Assembly (NCBI GenBank): GCA_949825065.1
Contig: OX463841.1
Coordinates: forward strand, 20,703,381 to 20,767,380
Direction: 5' to 3'
From: Odontocerum albicorne
Lineage: Eukaryota > Arthropoda > Insecta > Trichoptera > Odontoceridae
Length of the DNA: 64,000 nt
Shown here: one piece after another, positions 24,465-35,606 of the stretch
How the letters are laid out: each line of letters opens with the position of its first letter
How positions within the stretch are numbered: the stretch's first letter is position 1
Notes under the pieces: generated by a model
Databases searched by the model: none
Told to the model about the DNA's origin: nothing
Seen by the model: only the letters and a program-made list of their open reading frames with translations
Program-made: the position numbers and the translations under genes

Positions 24465-25290
24465 TCTTATTCTACTTCCTCTTGGTTTAGGTCGTATGAC
24501 CTGTTTGTGATGGTGGGCTATCCTGGGATGATGACGTCCAGCTGTCCTTCCACCTTTTCGGCGGCCTTCCTAGTAATCTCCTGCTGTTAGGGTTTTCAGT
24601 CTTAGCGATTCTTGTCAGTCTTATATCCTCCATACGGTCCACATGATCACTCCAGAAGCGCCTTCTGTTTCTTCCTCACCTCACTATGTTTTCAACACGA
24701 CAGGCCGTATCGTCTCATTTCTGATCCGATCTTTAAGAGTTCTGCCTGCGATGGAGCGTAGGGTTCTCATTTCTGCCACTCTGAGAAGGTTTTTTGTCCT
24801 GTTGGTGTCGGCTCTCGCTTCTATCCCATATGTCATGATGGGGAGGACGCATGTCTCATATATCCTGACCTTACTTTCGGTTAGCATGTGTTTGTTTCTC
24901 CATATAGGCAACCAGCCAAAGCTGTCGCTTTATTAGTTTATGCTCGTACTTCACTATATAGGTCACTGTTACTGGAGATCTCTACACCTAGGTAAATGAA
25001 TCGCATGACTTGTTCGATGGGTACGTTATCGATGATCAGTTTGCATCTGAGTGGCTCTTTTGATATTGTTAAGCACTTTGTTTTATTGGCAGAAATCGTC
25101 ATATTGTATTTCTTAGAAGCAAGGTGCAATTTGTAGAGCATCCTCTGAAGATCATCTTCGATTTCTGCTAATCTTGTAGCGTCGTCGGTATAACACACTA
25201 TACTGATCAATTTATTTCCCATTTTGTAACCCAGGCCCAAAGAAGTCACCTCCTCTATGATTCTATCTATAATAGTGTTAAAAAGGAGGT
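24465..25290 (-). mobile_element. LINE with reverse-transcriptase active site
   Basis: On the minus strand an open stretch at 25,249-24,938 holds the RT palm motif CYTDDATRLAEIEDDLQ (YxDD active site), then LHLASKKYNMTISANKTK and RFIYLGVEI. A second stretch (24,911-24,684) continues IWRNKHMLTESKVRIYETCV, LPIMTYGIEARADTN and LRSIAGRTLKDRIRNE, the thumb and connection region. From about 24,650 down, FWSDHVDRMEDIRLTRI leads to GRPPKRW. Only a few breaks separate the pieces, making this the best preserved RT here. The 5' half (endonuclease, N-terminal RT) is absent. Confidence 0.85.
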
Positions 25291-25535
25291 ATTATGGAAA
25301 GTAGGGTCAGTATACTAAGAAATAAATGGAAAAAAATACATGACGTATTATGCTTCGACATTTTTTTGCGATTGACTGTTTTCAAGCCCTGGTTTTTATT
25401 TATGTAACAATCTCATTTTTTACCACAATGAGTAAATGTCCAAATGAGGCTAACCAAGAGATCCAATGCCCTTGGATAACTGAAATGTGCACTTAAAAGG
25501 GTATTCAGAGAAAGGAAAGAAAAGGACAGGAGGGA
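25291..25535. other. unassigned
   Basis: No feature recognised. Confidence 0.4.
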
Positions 25536-25615
25536 TGGGACACCCTGTGGTTAAGGTGGGCAGCTTAATTAAGCGGGGATCCCGACTCCGTGGGGGATCG
25601 AGTCTCTTAACCTTT
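25536..25615 (+). repeat. tRNA-like sequence, possible SINE head
   Basis: GTGGTTAAGGTGGGCAGC resembles an A-box region and GGGGATCGAGTCTC a B box, about 40 bp apart. It does not form a convincing cloverleaf by eye and the 3' acceptor strand is missing, so it is not called a tRNA gene. Confidence 0.35.
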
Positions 25616-25954
25616 CAAGTGCTACCACTTTGTTCAGTACTTACTTGTACATCTCTTTAGTTAGTTTTTTATTTTTTTATTCATAACATATCTGTGAGCT
25701 TGGCTCAGTTTTTGAAAGGTTAAAAATAAAATTCTACAGTTTTATAAATTTAATTATCTCTTTTCTTATGTCCCTTCAAATTAAAAATAGAGCAAATTGT
25801 ATTCATGCCACTGAAATTCAATTTATATAATCTATTTTTAAGAAAATCAATTTAAACACTTTTGATAATTCTATATAGAAATTAGTGACAGCTATTTCAC
25901 AATAAAGTCAATACCATTGTATGGTTAAACAACTGTCACTTATAAAATAAAAAT

Positions 25955-26265
25955 ATATACATAGAACTATCAAAAGTATTTAACAAGACGATGTAAGATG
26001 AAGAAGAACACTTCACAATGGTTTGGACATATAGAATGAATAAATGCAGAAAGACTAAATATAAATACAGTGCAAGTATGAGAGAAAGGCATAGTAGAAA
26101 AAGATCAAGGAATTGTATCGAGTGAATTATATTTTGAAAGATGGACATGTAAATATCTTAGAAAGCGTAAGAGTTTTATGAGAAAGTGTATCGGTGTAAA
26201 AGAGGCAAAATATGTGTGTCGTAATACTCTACTTGCCTCGACTGGGAAATGGCGTGATGGTATGT
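25955..26265 (+). mobile_element. LINE 3' end, split from its tail by a mariner
   Basis: Reads SQWFGHIE-INAERLNI and later TLLASTGKWRDGMY, matching the terminal LASTPTGxxRDGMxV of this LINE family. The mariner at 26,267 begins within the GGTATGTA terminus. Confidence 0.7.
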
Positions 26266-26266
26266 A

Positions 26267-26939
26267 CGAGGGTCATCTAGAAAGTAAGGTTACAACATTT
26301 ATGTAGGATCGAAAAATGCTTGTATTTAATTGAAATTCACAGGATACTTCACAAATATATTAAACTATTTTTCAACGTAATTGCCGTCGAGATCGAGACA
26401 TTTCTGTAGTCGGGGCACCAGCTTTTGTATGCCAATGTCATAGACCTCCGCCGCCAGCTCTTTTAGCCACATCTTCACAGCTTCCTCGACCTCCTGATCG
26501 TTAGAAAATTGTTGGGGTGTAGTAACACACCCACGTCTCATCCCCTGTCACGATAGTCCAGAAAAACTTTTTCCTTCTGTGTAAAACGATCCAAAAATTC
26601 ACGCGCAGCGGTCACGCGATTTTGACTGTGCTCCGGTTTGAGCATTTTGGGCACCCATCTCGCACACAACTTCTTGTAACAAAGTTTTTCCGACACAATA
26701 TTACCAAGGAGACTTTGAGAAATGTCAGGAAATTCTTCGTGAAGACTGCCAAGCAGCACACGCGACGACCTCTCCATTGGAAGAATTTACTGTGACTGAA
26801 CAAAATGGCCGACAACCACGCGGGACCAAACAAACTGACCGTTAGGATCCCCCCTAGACGCCAGGTGCGCCAACTTCGAAACAAAAAATTTTCTCCGGCC
26901 TCAGAAACCCTTGTAACCTTACTTTCTGGATGACCGTCG
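26267..26939 (-). mobile_element. mariner deletion derivative with intact ends
   Basis: Terminal inverted repeats are CGAGGGTCATCTAGAAAGTA on the left and CGACGGTCATCCAGAAAGTA read inward from the right, flanked by TA at 26,265-26,266 and 26,940-26,941. At 673 bp it is about half the usual 1.3 kb. The CGAG terminus beside TA is what an excision scar TACGAGTA would derive from (see findings). Confidence 0.92.
26339..26780 (-). pseudogene. internally deleted mariner transposase
   Basis: The minus strand begins ERSSRVLLGSLHEEFPDISQ and runs through helix-turn-helix DISQSLLGNIVSEKL, then KLCARWVPKMLKPEH, a linker motif before the catalytic domain. The first catalytic block VTGDETWV, including the first Asp, is present at about 26,560-26,535 but shifted. 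The sequence then jumps to the C-terminus (SNDQEVEEAVKMWLKELAA, then LVPRLQKCLDLDGNYVEK) at about 26,500-26,345. The second and third catalytic Asp regions are deleted, so it cannot transpose itself. Original full-length members encode about 340-350 residues. Confidence 0.88.
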
Positions 26940-26941
26940 TA

Positions 26942-27154
26942 TATTTAAGTGTTAAATTTGATTTACCTTAAAGCGATTATTTTTATTTATCCACTTCATA
27001 TACAGGCTACTTATTACCTAATATAAAACCACTTATATAAAATTCATATCAAGGAGAGTCCTACATGCGCGTTTGATATGCGAGAGAAAAGCCTTGACCA
27101 CGTTTTTTTGTCCTGATGGTCTCACATATGATCCTTACACAAATTTAAATATCT
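26942..27154. other. unassigned
   Basis: Includes the displaced LINE tail immediately after the mariner. Nothing else recognised. Confidence 0.4.
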
Positions 27155-27376
27155 CCAATTCATTTTAATGCCCCACCAACTCACACTTAATCCATTCTAA
27201 GGCCCCACCAACTCACACTTAATCCATTCTTATGCCCCATCAACTTACAGTTAACCCATTCTAGTGCCCTACCAACTCACACTTAATCCATTCTAATGCC
27301 CCCCAACTCCATTCAAATGCCCCACCAGCTCATACTTAATCCATTATAATGCCCCACCAACTCACACTCAATTCCC
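27155..27376. repeat. 33-bp minisatellite, about six to seven diverged units
   Basis: Units read GCCCCACCAACTCACACTTA followed by ATCCATTCTA, spaced about 33 bp with substitutions and one shortened unit. It leads directly into dispersed repeat E. Confidence 0.85.
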
Positions 27377-27394
27377 AACTATTTTTTTTAATTT

Positions 27395-27610
27395 TTACTA
27401 CCCACAACACATTTACAATTTACATAATTTTTATGAAAAGACAAACCGTCGAGTACATATATAACAACGCAAATTCTCAATTTTCTGAATATTGAGAACC
27501 ATTTCACAAGGCAAGGTCTGTGGTGAAGTGGTCTCATTCCTTAGTCACAAATTTCATATATTTGTCCGAAATACTAAAACTTAGGTGAAATATTCAAAAT
27601 CTGAATTAAC
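27395..27610. repeat. dispersed repeat E, copy 2
   Basis: ATTTACAATTTACATAATTT, GAGTACATAT, GAGAACCATTTCAC, GTGGTCTCATTCCTTAG and TATTTGTCC match 11,470-11,700 in order. Confidence 0.55.
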
Positions 27611-28276
27611 ATAAATGCATAAGCTTTACACAATTACAAAATTCATGTCACATATCTGAATTTATTTTCCAAAACTCCTTAAATATTTTGTATTATAGCA
27701 GTTTTCCACATATTTTTATACTTCCTCCTTTCCTTAGAATAAGGATAACTCATTAGGATAAACTATACTATTTATAGGATGGAATACGTAATTCATTTAT
27801 AATAATATTTACTTAAGATGAGAATTATATATTGTTTACAAATTTGAATAATATTTAAGTGTTAATGAAATAACCAAACTTCGAAACTTGAAACTCGTGC
27901 CGATTTCCCCAATATTGCACTAGGTAAAATTAGTCCATGACCACAAAAACTCGACCTAACATTGCTTAACTTTACTTCGGACAACCGTACAACTCCCGGG
28001 TAGCTTTGATATCCAGATTGATACCTCGTCATATCGAAGTACCTTGGATCTTTGATCGAAGATCTCAGATATTTCTTCTAAATTAAAAACAACATATATA
28101 TTGATGGAAAATATACTTTACCACTCTTTACTGTAAAAAGTCTAAACCTTCATTTGAGGAGTGTCGGTTTTGATGCTTTGTCAAAGTGGGTAGAAGTTTA
28201 TAATACAAGTATAATTTACAAAGAATGTATGACTAAAGAATGTATGATAAATTACTTAAATTTTGTTAAAAAAAAT
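27611..28276. other. unassigned; near-palindrome with TCF-like sites
   Basis: 27,990-28,080 contains two CTTTGAT motifs and the near-palindrome GATCTTTGATCGAAGATC. Otherwise featureless. Confidence 0.35.
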
Positions 28277-28447
28277 CGTACAACGTGGCTGGTTTATTAC
28301 CATGTGGCAATATTTTCCTAAGCACCAGAAATATGTTAAAGATGATTTAAGTGATATTTTTAAATAAATTAGTTTCCAACGGGAAACGAATCCTTAACCC
28401 CAGAGTTGGCAGACATGCGTCTTACCAACTTGGCCACGGAGGTTGTC
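28277..28447 (-). mobile_element. SINE-A copy
   Basis: Antisense: TGGTTTATTACCATGTGG, CAACGGGAAACGAATCC, GCGTCTTACCAACTTGG, CCACGGAGGTTG. The distal 3' end is cut at TCGTACAACGTGG. Confidence 0.8.
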
Positions 28448-28959
28448 GAATAACTGCCTTATTTTAAAAGAAGAAAATATTAATTAAATTATCTAATTGA
28501 TATACCAAAGCATTGTTCAAATTTCGAAATATTCTGGTGAATTCCTTCAAGTTATCAGTCAATGTATGTATTGACACATGGTTAACAGATTTGTATGGAT
28601 ATTTCCTTACATTTAACTCCACACAAGGACTCAAATAATAAATAACACAATTTGACATATTTTGTTACTAACAAAGATACTGGTTCTTCATTGAGCCAGT
28701 CTTGTTATTCATTGGAACTGTGAAAAGAGGCCGTTCGTCATGAAAGTAGATGGATTGCGCCCTTTGACAGCTATTGAAAATTTAAAACCATATTGTGCTA
28801 TTAATGTTCACAAAAGCTTATAACTACAGGTCATTCCACACAATCTGTACAAGTTTACTGAATTGGAACCTTCTGTTGAAAGAACTGAAAGATTTTTTCG
28901 TGATTGATAAATGAGGGTTAGGAATACAAAGTATGAATATTGAATTCGTTTTTGTACAC
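28448..28959. other. unassigned
   Basis: A short palindrome-like repeat ACTGGTTCTTC...GAGCCAGT lies near 28,680. No gene seen. Confidence 0.4.
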
Positions 28960-29310
28960 TAATTCATTATATTCGTATTGTACCCCTCAACACCAAATTG
29001 GCGTTGCGAATATATTGAAGAGCGTGATCAGTAGACCACATTATCTTCACCCTAATTAATCAAGCCTTTGGGTTTATAATTACTGATGTAGGATTGAAGC
29101 CCCTCAGTTCGTCATCGCATGACTTGGCAATACTACCACACTTGAAGATTCAAGAGTACTCGCACACTTCTAGTGCACGCGAGTATTGTTGCCAGACGAA
29201 TTCTACTACCAGATTGGGGCCCTTTTTTATTTATCAAATACCATCGTGAAACGGACTCTAAATGCCCAGTAGAAGTTTAGCGTCTTGCCAACTTGAAAAT
29301 AGAGGTCGCA
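28960..29310 (-). mobile_element. SINE-B copy
   Basis: Antisense blocks ATTGAAGAGCGTGATC, GACCACATTATC, GTTCGTCATCGCATG and GCACGCGAGTATTGTTGCC match the reverse of the 38,140 copy. The head-like GTTTAGCGTCTTGCC follows at about 29,275. Confidence 0.6.
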
Positions 29311-29385
29311 GTGTACTGGACTGTTTTGGGACAAATGTGTATTACTGACTAGGCCACAGAGGTCATTTTATATTTATTTAAAATA

Positions 29386-29583
29386 CAAGCTCCGTGATCA
29401 AGTAGATAATATGACTTTCTTCCAGCCCGAGGGTCACGATAGTACCCAATTTTATTTAAATGGGTTTTACACAGACTTTTATTTAAGATCTCTATAACAT
29501 ATTTCTGATTGGTTGGAAGAAATTGCCGCGTGGCAATCAACCTATCAGGTTATACTGTATACAATGAAAGTCTAAAATTTTAA
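29386..29583 (+). mobile_element. SINE-A copy
   Basis: The head has decayed (CTCCGTGATCAAGTAGATAA). The 3' part is clear: TTGGTTGGAAGAAATTGCCG, GGTTATACTGTATACAATG. Confidence 0.75.
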
Positions 29584-29879
29584 AATTGTTACTGAAATTC
29601 TAACTTTGATATTAATAAAAATGATACTGGGAACATTTGATAGCATAACAACATAATAGCTCACAGTTGCACGCTGTGACGCCTCCCTCACCTACGAATA
29701 TGGTGCTACGAGTACATCCTAGTTCAACATAACATATTAACATATGTTATTACAATGACATCGTTTAATAAGTTGACGCCACTTGCGTGAAATCCATGGC
29801 AGTCTTTGTAATTCTTCGCTAAAATTGTATTTTTCTACTCATTTTTCCCTTCCTGCTTTTTTATATAATAATGTTTACA
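29584..29879. other. unassigned, perhaps SINE-B debris
   Basis: AGCTCACAGTTGCACGC at about 29,660 weakly resembles SINE-B. A TACGAGTA octamer is at 29,707. Confidence 0.3.
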
Positions 29880-30525
29880 CTCTTTTATGAAATTTATGAA
29901 AGTATCCGCCCCTCTTGAGGTTGGCGATCACCCTTGAGAAAATATCCCTGTCTTTGGCGTATGCTATCTGGATACCTATCAATTCGCGAATGTTGCGTAA
30001 CCATGACAGGCACCTTCTACCGATTCCGCATCGACCCTCAATTTTGCCCATCAGTATTTATTTTACGAAGATATAATTTTTCCTCTCAATATATGATCCA
30101 GATAAGCAATCATTCGGCATTTTATGGTATTTAAGAACTCTCGTTCTACACCTGCTAGACGCAGCAACTCGGTGTTTGAGATACAATGAAATCAAGAAAT
30201 TCTGACCATTCTTCAATGAATTAATATTTCGAATGCTTCTCGCTTATTTAGTAATTTGGTCTTTATAGTCCATGTGTTAACACCATAAAGTAAAATAAAC
30301 CATATATAGTACTTAATCATACGTTGCGGAAGTTGAAATTTCAAGTTTTTATTGCAGAAAACTGATCTTGTCCTGAAAACCCTTGCACGTGCCATTCCAA
30401 TTCGGCATCTAACTTCTCTATTTGGGTCTAGGTCACGAGTTATTCGGCTTCCTAGATATTTGAAACAGTCGACATGGTCTATAGGTGGCCCGCTCAGATG
30501 CATATATACATCACTATGAGACTCA
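29880..30525 (-). mobile_element. LINE (RTE/L2-like) C-terminal portion
   Basis: A minus-strand open stretch at 30,503-30,213 reads PPIDHVDCFKYLGSRIT, then RDLDPNREVRCRIGMARA, then IKYYIWFILLYGVNTWTIK, which is the region after the RT active site. Downstream, with shifts, RTRVLKYHKMPND is followed by KIEGRCGIGRRCLSWLRNI and DRDIFSRVIANLKRG. This matches the GKIEGxRGxGRRRxSWLxN ending of a common insect LINE. The RT core and endonuclease are absent. Confidence 0.82.
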
Positions 30526-31372
30526 ACTTAAGAATATAAATTTTGGTTTTGGAAATAAATTTCAGTCCTTACTCGACACCTACTGTGTTTTTTCTATTAA
30601 ATAAAAACTGAAGATTATCTGAGTTATCCACCAAGATAACTATTATATATCATCGGTATATTGTATTACATTGATAAACACTTAATTTACTTTAAGCCCT
30701 TTGGATTATTTTCAATGGCATTTTTTTTTTGGCCTAATAGACATAAAACAGAAATGCTAAAAAGATATACCCCTAACACACACCTCGTTGAATTTCCATG
30801 GCTGTATTTTTATTTGTAATTTTTTGTTTTCTTCAATCGTACAAACTTTTTTTTTTCATTTCCTATGTCATTATTTAATACACGTTTTGATATTTTTCGA
30901 AAGATCCTGGGGCGTAACATGTATGAATAGAAAAATAAACAAATAAAAATAAAGATATTAAACTAGCGAAATGAAAACTTACAGCAAAATAAATTTGTTC
31001 TTTTCTAATAAAACTAACCCGAGAATACTATAACAATGCAGAATAAATTGTGCATTGTTTTAAAAATATTATCCATCTATTTAAATACATCTAAAGTTTA
31101 ACTTAATAGTTACCCCTATGCGGTTGTTTAACATATATGATAAGTAACTTTATTCTCTTAGCTCTTAATGTGAATCAGTTGTCTACTATGAAAAATGGTC
31201 AAATCCAAATAAATATTTTTAACTCTAGAATTTTTTTTATTTTCGAAAGTCAAACCAAGTTTCATGTCATTTTAGTTGATTTAAGAAAATTTATACTATT
31301 TTTTTATTAATGTGGGAAAACAAGTTTTTAATATCAAGAATGGTTAGAAATAATAAAAATCAACGTATGGTG
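30526..31372. other. unassigned AT-rich interval
   Basis: Homopolymer runs (T10 near 30,721) and no recognised gene or repeat. Confidence 0.4.
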
Positions 31373-31592
31373 TATTGTATTGAAATGCTCTTTCGATATA
31401 TATATATATTTTACATCCTGATGGATTTATTTTCATGTGGCAATATTTTCCAACCAACTGGAAAAATATTAACGAGGCCTTAAGTAAAAATCAAACTTAA
31501 ACACTTGAAAAAAATGTGTACCAACTAGAATCTAGCCCGCAATCCCTGAGCTGGAAGACGATCGTCTTACCAGCTTGGCTACGAAGGTCGTC
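31373..31592 (-). mobile_element. SINE-A copy
   Basis: Antisense with a short (AT)n replacing the usual CGTTGTATACAG segment. Then ATGTGGCAATATTTTCCAAC, TAGCCCGCAATCCCTGAGC and CGTCTTACCAGCTTGGC. Confidence 0.8.
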
Positions 31593-31772
31593 TGTCTCAC
31601 TTCAACGAAACTAAATACATGACCACATTTTCATTCATCGTCTTAAAACTGAGAATGTCGAGTGTTAATAATATTAAAGTCCCGGTGGATTCATTTATAT
31701 TTTACTCATTCATTCATACTGATTCATTGAAATTGTATTTTTCTAAAACTCATCAAACTACTTAACATAAAT

Positions 31773-31813
31773 TATAAGAACGCTATTTTACTACAATAAA
31801 TAGCGTTCTTATA
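31773..31813. repeat. perfect stem-loop, 16-bp arms
   Basis: TATAAGAACGCTATTT, a nine-base loop, then AAATAGCGTTCTTATA with no mismatch. No repeat family assigned. Confidence 0.9.
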
Positions 31814-31900
31814 TTTCTTTGGAAGTTGAATGAGATTGGACGAGTCATAGAAGTTTGATATCTTGGCCACGGGAACTTCAAGCTTAACCTGCCAAGACTT

Positions 31901-31966
31901 GGTTTGCTGAATTGCAACGGCTTACATACAATGGCTTGCTGAATTGCAACGGCTGACATACAATAC
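31901..31966. repeat. 32-bp tandem duplication
   Basis: GGTTTGCTGAATTGCAACGG and GGCTTGCTGAATTGCAACGG start at 31,901 and 31,933, each followed by CTNACATACAAT. Confidence 0.9.
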
Positions 31967-33477
31967 AATGATTAAATATAATATATAAAATATTGCACAT
32001 CGTATAATTTTACAATAGTACTTTCATTATTTGGAAATATGACTTTAGTTAATGAATAGGTCGAGAAAGGAGTATCTATAAAAAAATTATATACTAGATA
32101 ATTCAGAGAATGGTTCCAGCATACATTGTCGACTCGTGTATCATATGTGAGTGTAGGCTGGTGGTAGTAGATAAAGCCATATTTTCATATATTATAACAG
32201 TTCTAAATTGTCCTTAATGTAGACAGACCCGCGTATGTTACGAATGTTTTCTGCGTTTCTGGTCTCTTAGATTGGATGTCTTACACACACATATTCTTTC
32301 CTGCACAGAGAAGCGATGAAAGTCCAAGTGTGCTCAAAAATAGTTTAATTTCTTGTATCGTCTCAGCATGCTTGAAGAAGTTTTTGGCTGCGAAACGGCA
32401 ATATAAAATTGTTAAATTGCTTACTACGTTAACATTCAAATTGTGCGGCGTAAAGTAAGCAAAACAAGTTAAGTGACAGGTAGTGGCTGCTGCAGGTATT
32501 TGTTAGAGTGCATCATAAATATAATTAGCAAATGTGGTGTCTTTTAAAAGGATTAACTTCCTTCAACTTTTGGTTGAGTACTTACAAGTAATTCCTTTAT
32601 AATTAAATGCTTCAAATGCTCTCCTTTTCCATTCTATCAAAAATATCAGAGACATCCCCCCCCCCCTTTGCTAAGTGTTTATCATTTACTTCATGACCAG
32701 CCGCAATCTCATCGATTTTTCGAAGAGCAATAAGTACAAATGATCTACATACATATTTTAAGGTGGCGAGAAATTAAGAATATTGTACAAAAGTGGCAAT
32801 AAGTTTCTATTCCTCACATTCAATCAGTAAGTTATCTTTGACGTGAAGCAATATGATCGTATTTTCTTGGGTAGAGCATGAATCAGGAAGAAGCGTTTTG
32901 TAATCATTGTGGTTTATCCAAATATGTACTTCTCCATAGCACCCAAATAATGTAGTTTTGCGATATATTCGGAGTCCAAATTTCTGAAGATATCTTTCCT
33001 GTTTCAGTATAAGACAATGTGATTCTCCTACTTCGCTTCGAATTGTGAGGCTTTAAATAATGCAGAGGAAGAAGCTCAGATTCTCAAGGTATTACGATTA
33101 CGCCGATCTATATTAGTCAGATATGTGCTTCGATATTCAGAAAGTTGTGGATAGGGGCAATGTACAATATGAAGGCGCAAAAGGGCTCTGGGACCGATTG
33201 GTAATAGCGCTGGAATGGAGGAGAAAGTGTGAGTGATTAATCTCAGACGTTACTCCAGGACTACACTAGAGGTGCGGTGTGTGGTTCGACTATGCAGATC
33301 GAGGATTAGTATGCATAGCCACAAGAAAAAAATGTAGTACTACATAATTGTCTAAGACCTAGAGAGAACGCTTCGTTTCCATCGTCCCTCGTAGGCGAAT
33401 TGTTGCAATTAATACGATAATAATCTTCAAGTGATGGAAAAAATAAAGTGTGTTCATTATTTAGCTTCTTTGAAAGT
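31967..33477. other. unassigned; weak hammerhead-like motif at 32,370-32,410
   Basis: About 1.5 kb without a recognised gene. CTTGAAGAAG, a 13-base spacer and GAAACGGC near 32,371 echo the core arrangement of the foldback family at 45,312. Support is weak because stem II is poor. A C10 run is at 32,658. Confidence 0.3.
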
Positions 33478-33704
33478 ATATTGTATTGTTTCTTTGAAAG
33501 TACACTTTTGCTATATATACAATAACACAAATTGATGGGTTTATTGCCACATGGTAATTTCTTCCAACCTACCGAAAAAGTTTTAAACAAGCATTTGAAA
33601 AGCAGACCGGAACTCTTTTTTAAAAAATCTGGGTACAAATGGAATCAAACTCGTAACCCGGGGAATGGAAGATACACGTCTTACCAACGAAACCGTGGAG
33701 GTTT
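33478..33704 (-). mobile_element. SINE-A copy
   Basis: Antisense: TGATGGGTTTATTGCCACAT, CCGGAACTCTTTTTTAAAA, GGGTACAAATGGAATC, CACGTCTTACCAACG. Confidence 0.8.
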
Positions 33705-34180
33705 TCAATCTTTGTAAACCTGAATCCTTTAAATGAGTTTTGTACTTGACACAACTGAACTTGTTACCACATAAGTAGTCGGAACTAACGCAAATAACAT
33801 GCGGGTCACCTTTATCACTGTTATAGACGTGGAAATGCACTTTGGAGAAGTGTTTGTCATGGAAATTGGAATTACCCGCATTGCATTGCAGAATAATTTA
33901 AATGGTTTTTTGTCAAAAGTGAAATTAAAGATAAGTTTTCTTATCCATTCAATGAATTATATGTCAAACATTATACGACTGACAAATCGGCGATTGATCC
34001 AATACAAATATTATGTACATATTGAAATCAATCTTGTATCAAATCATGTGAAAAATTTCATGATCAAATGATGCATATTTCATAACTTTTTTCCTCGTCT
34101 CCTTTCATAAGATATTGTTATAATTTGAATGTCGAAATACATCCAGAGTAGAAATGCCGCACCAAGGCGGTTACCCTGGT
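33705..34180. other. unassigned
   Basis: A 90-codon frame at 33,799-34,071 shows no known domain. AAGATAAGTTTTCTTATCC at about 33,929 is a small palindrome. Confidence 0.35.
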
Positions 34181-35606
34181 CAGAGCTTCCCAATCAGTGT
34201 GCAACGGCACACCACAGTGTGTCGCAAGTTATCGTTGCATACAGTAAAATTCTAACGACTATCGACCTCACGCGATTTGTTGTATTTGGCGCAATGTCAT
34301 TGCGCCAATTGAAATAAACACACCCCTCTGATGTGTCATTTTAAAAACAACGTTCAAGTAAATTATTACAATAATTTAATTTAAGCACAAGTATCCCATT
34401 CAAATAATTAATTAACTTTGTTAGTATTTTTAATTAAGGTCGAATAAAGAATTCTGCTATAATTATTATGTGTTTTCTTTACTTTTAACATATACTGATA
34501 ATAAACATTAATATCCACCATAACAGTATTGATTGTTATAGAACAGGGATGCCCAACAGGTCGATCACGAAGCGATTTTTAATCGGTCGCAGCCGTCTTC
34601 GTAACTTGCAATATGGCTTGCGATGTTGCTAAATCTTATAAAGCGCATGCACTTGTTAACGCAGTCGGCACCTGTCTGCCCCCGGAGTGTGTTGACATTT
34701 GGTTCACCTCCTGTCTTTCTTACGGTGAGCATACAACTTAATATTTAATTCTACCACCCAGCATGTCACACAATCAATGGGAATAAACTCTTTCAACTTA
34801 TTAAATTTCTAATCAGTTTCTAAGTTGTGATGAAAAATGTTTACATTGCTTTCTTTTGATAAGTTTAAGACCCTTCCAATTAAAATTATAAGACTCACCA
34901 TTTTTAGAAGAATGGGAGCACGTTCACTTTTTTACAATGGTAAAAGAATAATGTTGTTGCTTACTATGTCTTTCATCTGTAGCCATAACTAAAAAAGGTA
35001 ACATGGAAAGACATTTTGTATCTCTCCAAATTAAATATCAGTCGGAATGTTCGTTAAACTACGAGAAGAAGTAAAATGAAAAGTTCATGTCTACTCGTGT
35101 GTTCTTTACACAACAAAATGTGTTTAAATTACCTATTTAAGAATCATTTGCAGTGACTTATAGCATCACTCAAAGTCAGCTATCTTTTAGCAAAAAAATG
35201 TAAGTCATTTTCTGATGGAGAATTTATAAAGGAAGCTTTTTTGGAAATAACAGTGTGTTATGTGTTAAATTTCGCGAATTTGATATGTAGATCGCGATTA
35301 TTTTTTACGTATAAAGTCAACCCCGACAACAAACAAATTGGCCATCCCTGTTATAGAACATGCTTGTTGACATGCAATTTATTAACCTTTCTATACTTTT
35401 TAAATAATATGTAATATTTTATTATGTTACTATGAAACCTTTATTACAAAGAATTGCTTCTGATTATTTATTTCATATAAATGTGCAAAATCTGTTAATA
35501 TAAAACATTGAAAAAATGTCAAGTACGTAAGTATTCTTTGGTGGGCTACGAAAATGTTGTAGTTTGAATAGTGTACCGTAACGCAAAAAAGGTTGGGCAA
35601 CACTAG
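34181..35606. mobile_element. possible older hAT element enclosing a younger one
   Basis: The left end CAGAGCTTCCCAATCAGTG with CGGCACACCACAGTGTG resembles a hAT terminus. The right end, read inward from 35,606, is CTAGTGTTGCCCAACC followed by TTTTTTGCG. They are similar in style, but no 8-bp duplication flanks the pair, so they may be unrelated fragments. Confidence 0.4.
34544..35350 (+). mobile_element. non-autonomous hAT element with perfect target duplication
   Basis: Ends are CAGGGATGCCCAA on the left and CAGGGATGGCCAA read inward from the right. Identical 8-bp duplications TTATAGAA flank them at 34,536-34,543 and 35,351-35,358. Length is 807 bp. Between 34,900 and 35,240 frames read FLEEWEHVHFFTMVK, then ITKKGNMERHFVSLQIKYQ, then KEAFLEI-like residues, the BED-finger N-terminus of a hAT transposase like GTF2IRD2-related elements. 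The catalytic domain is missing, so it was mobilised in trans. Confidence 0.92.

Noticed and set aside
32370..32410. Fourth hammerhead-like motif
   Set aside because: CTTGAAGAAG and GAAAC are present, but stem II pairs poorly and there is no inverted partner; kept only as a weak note.
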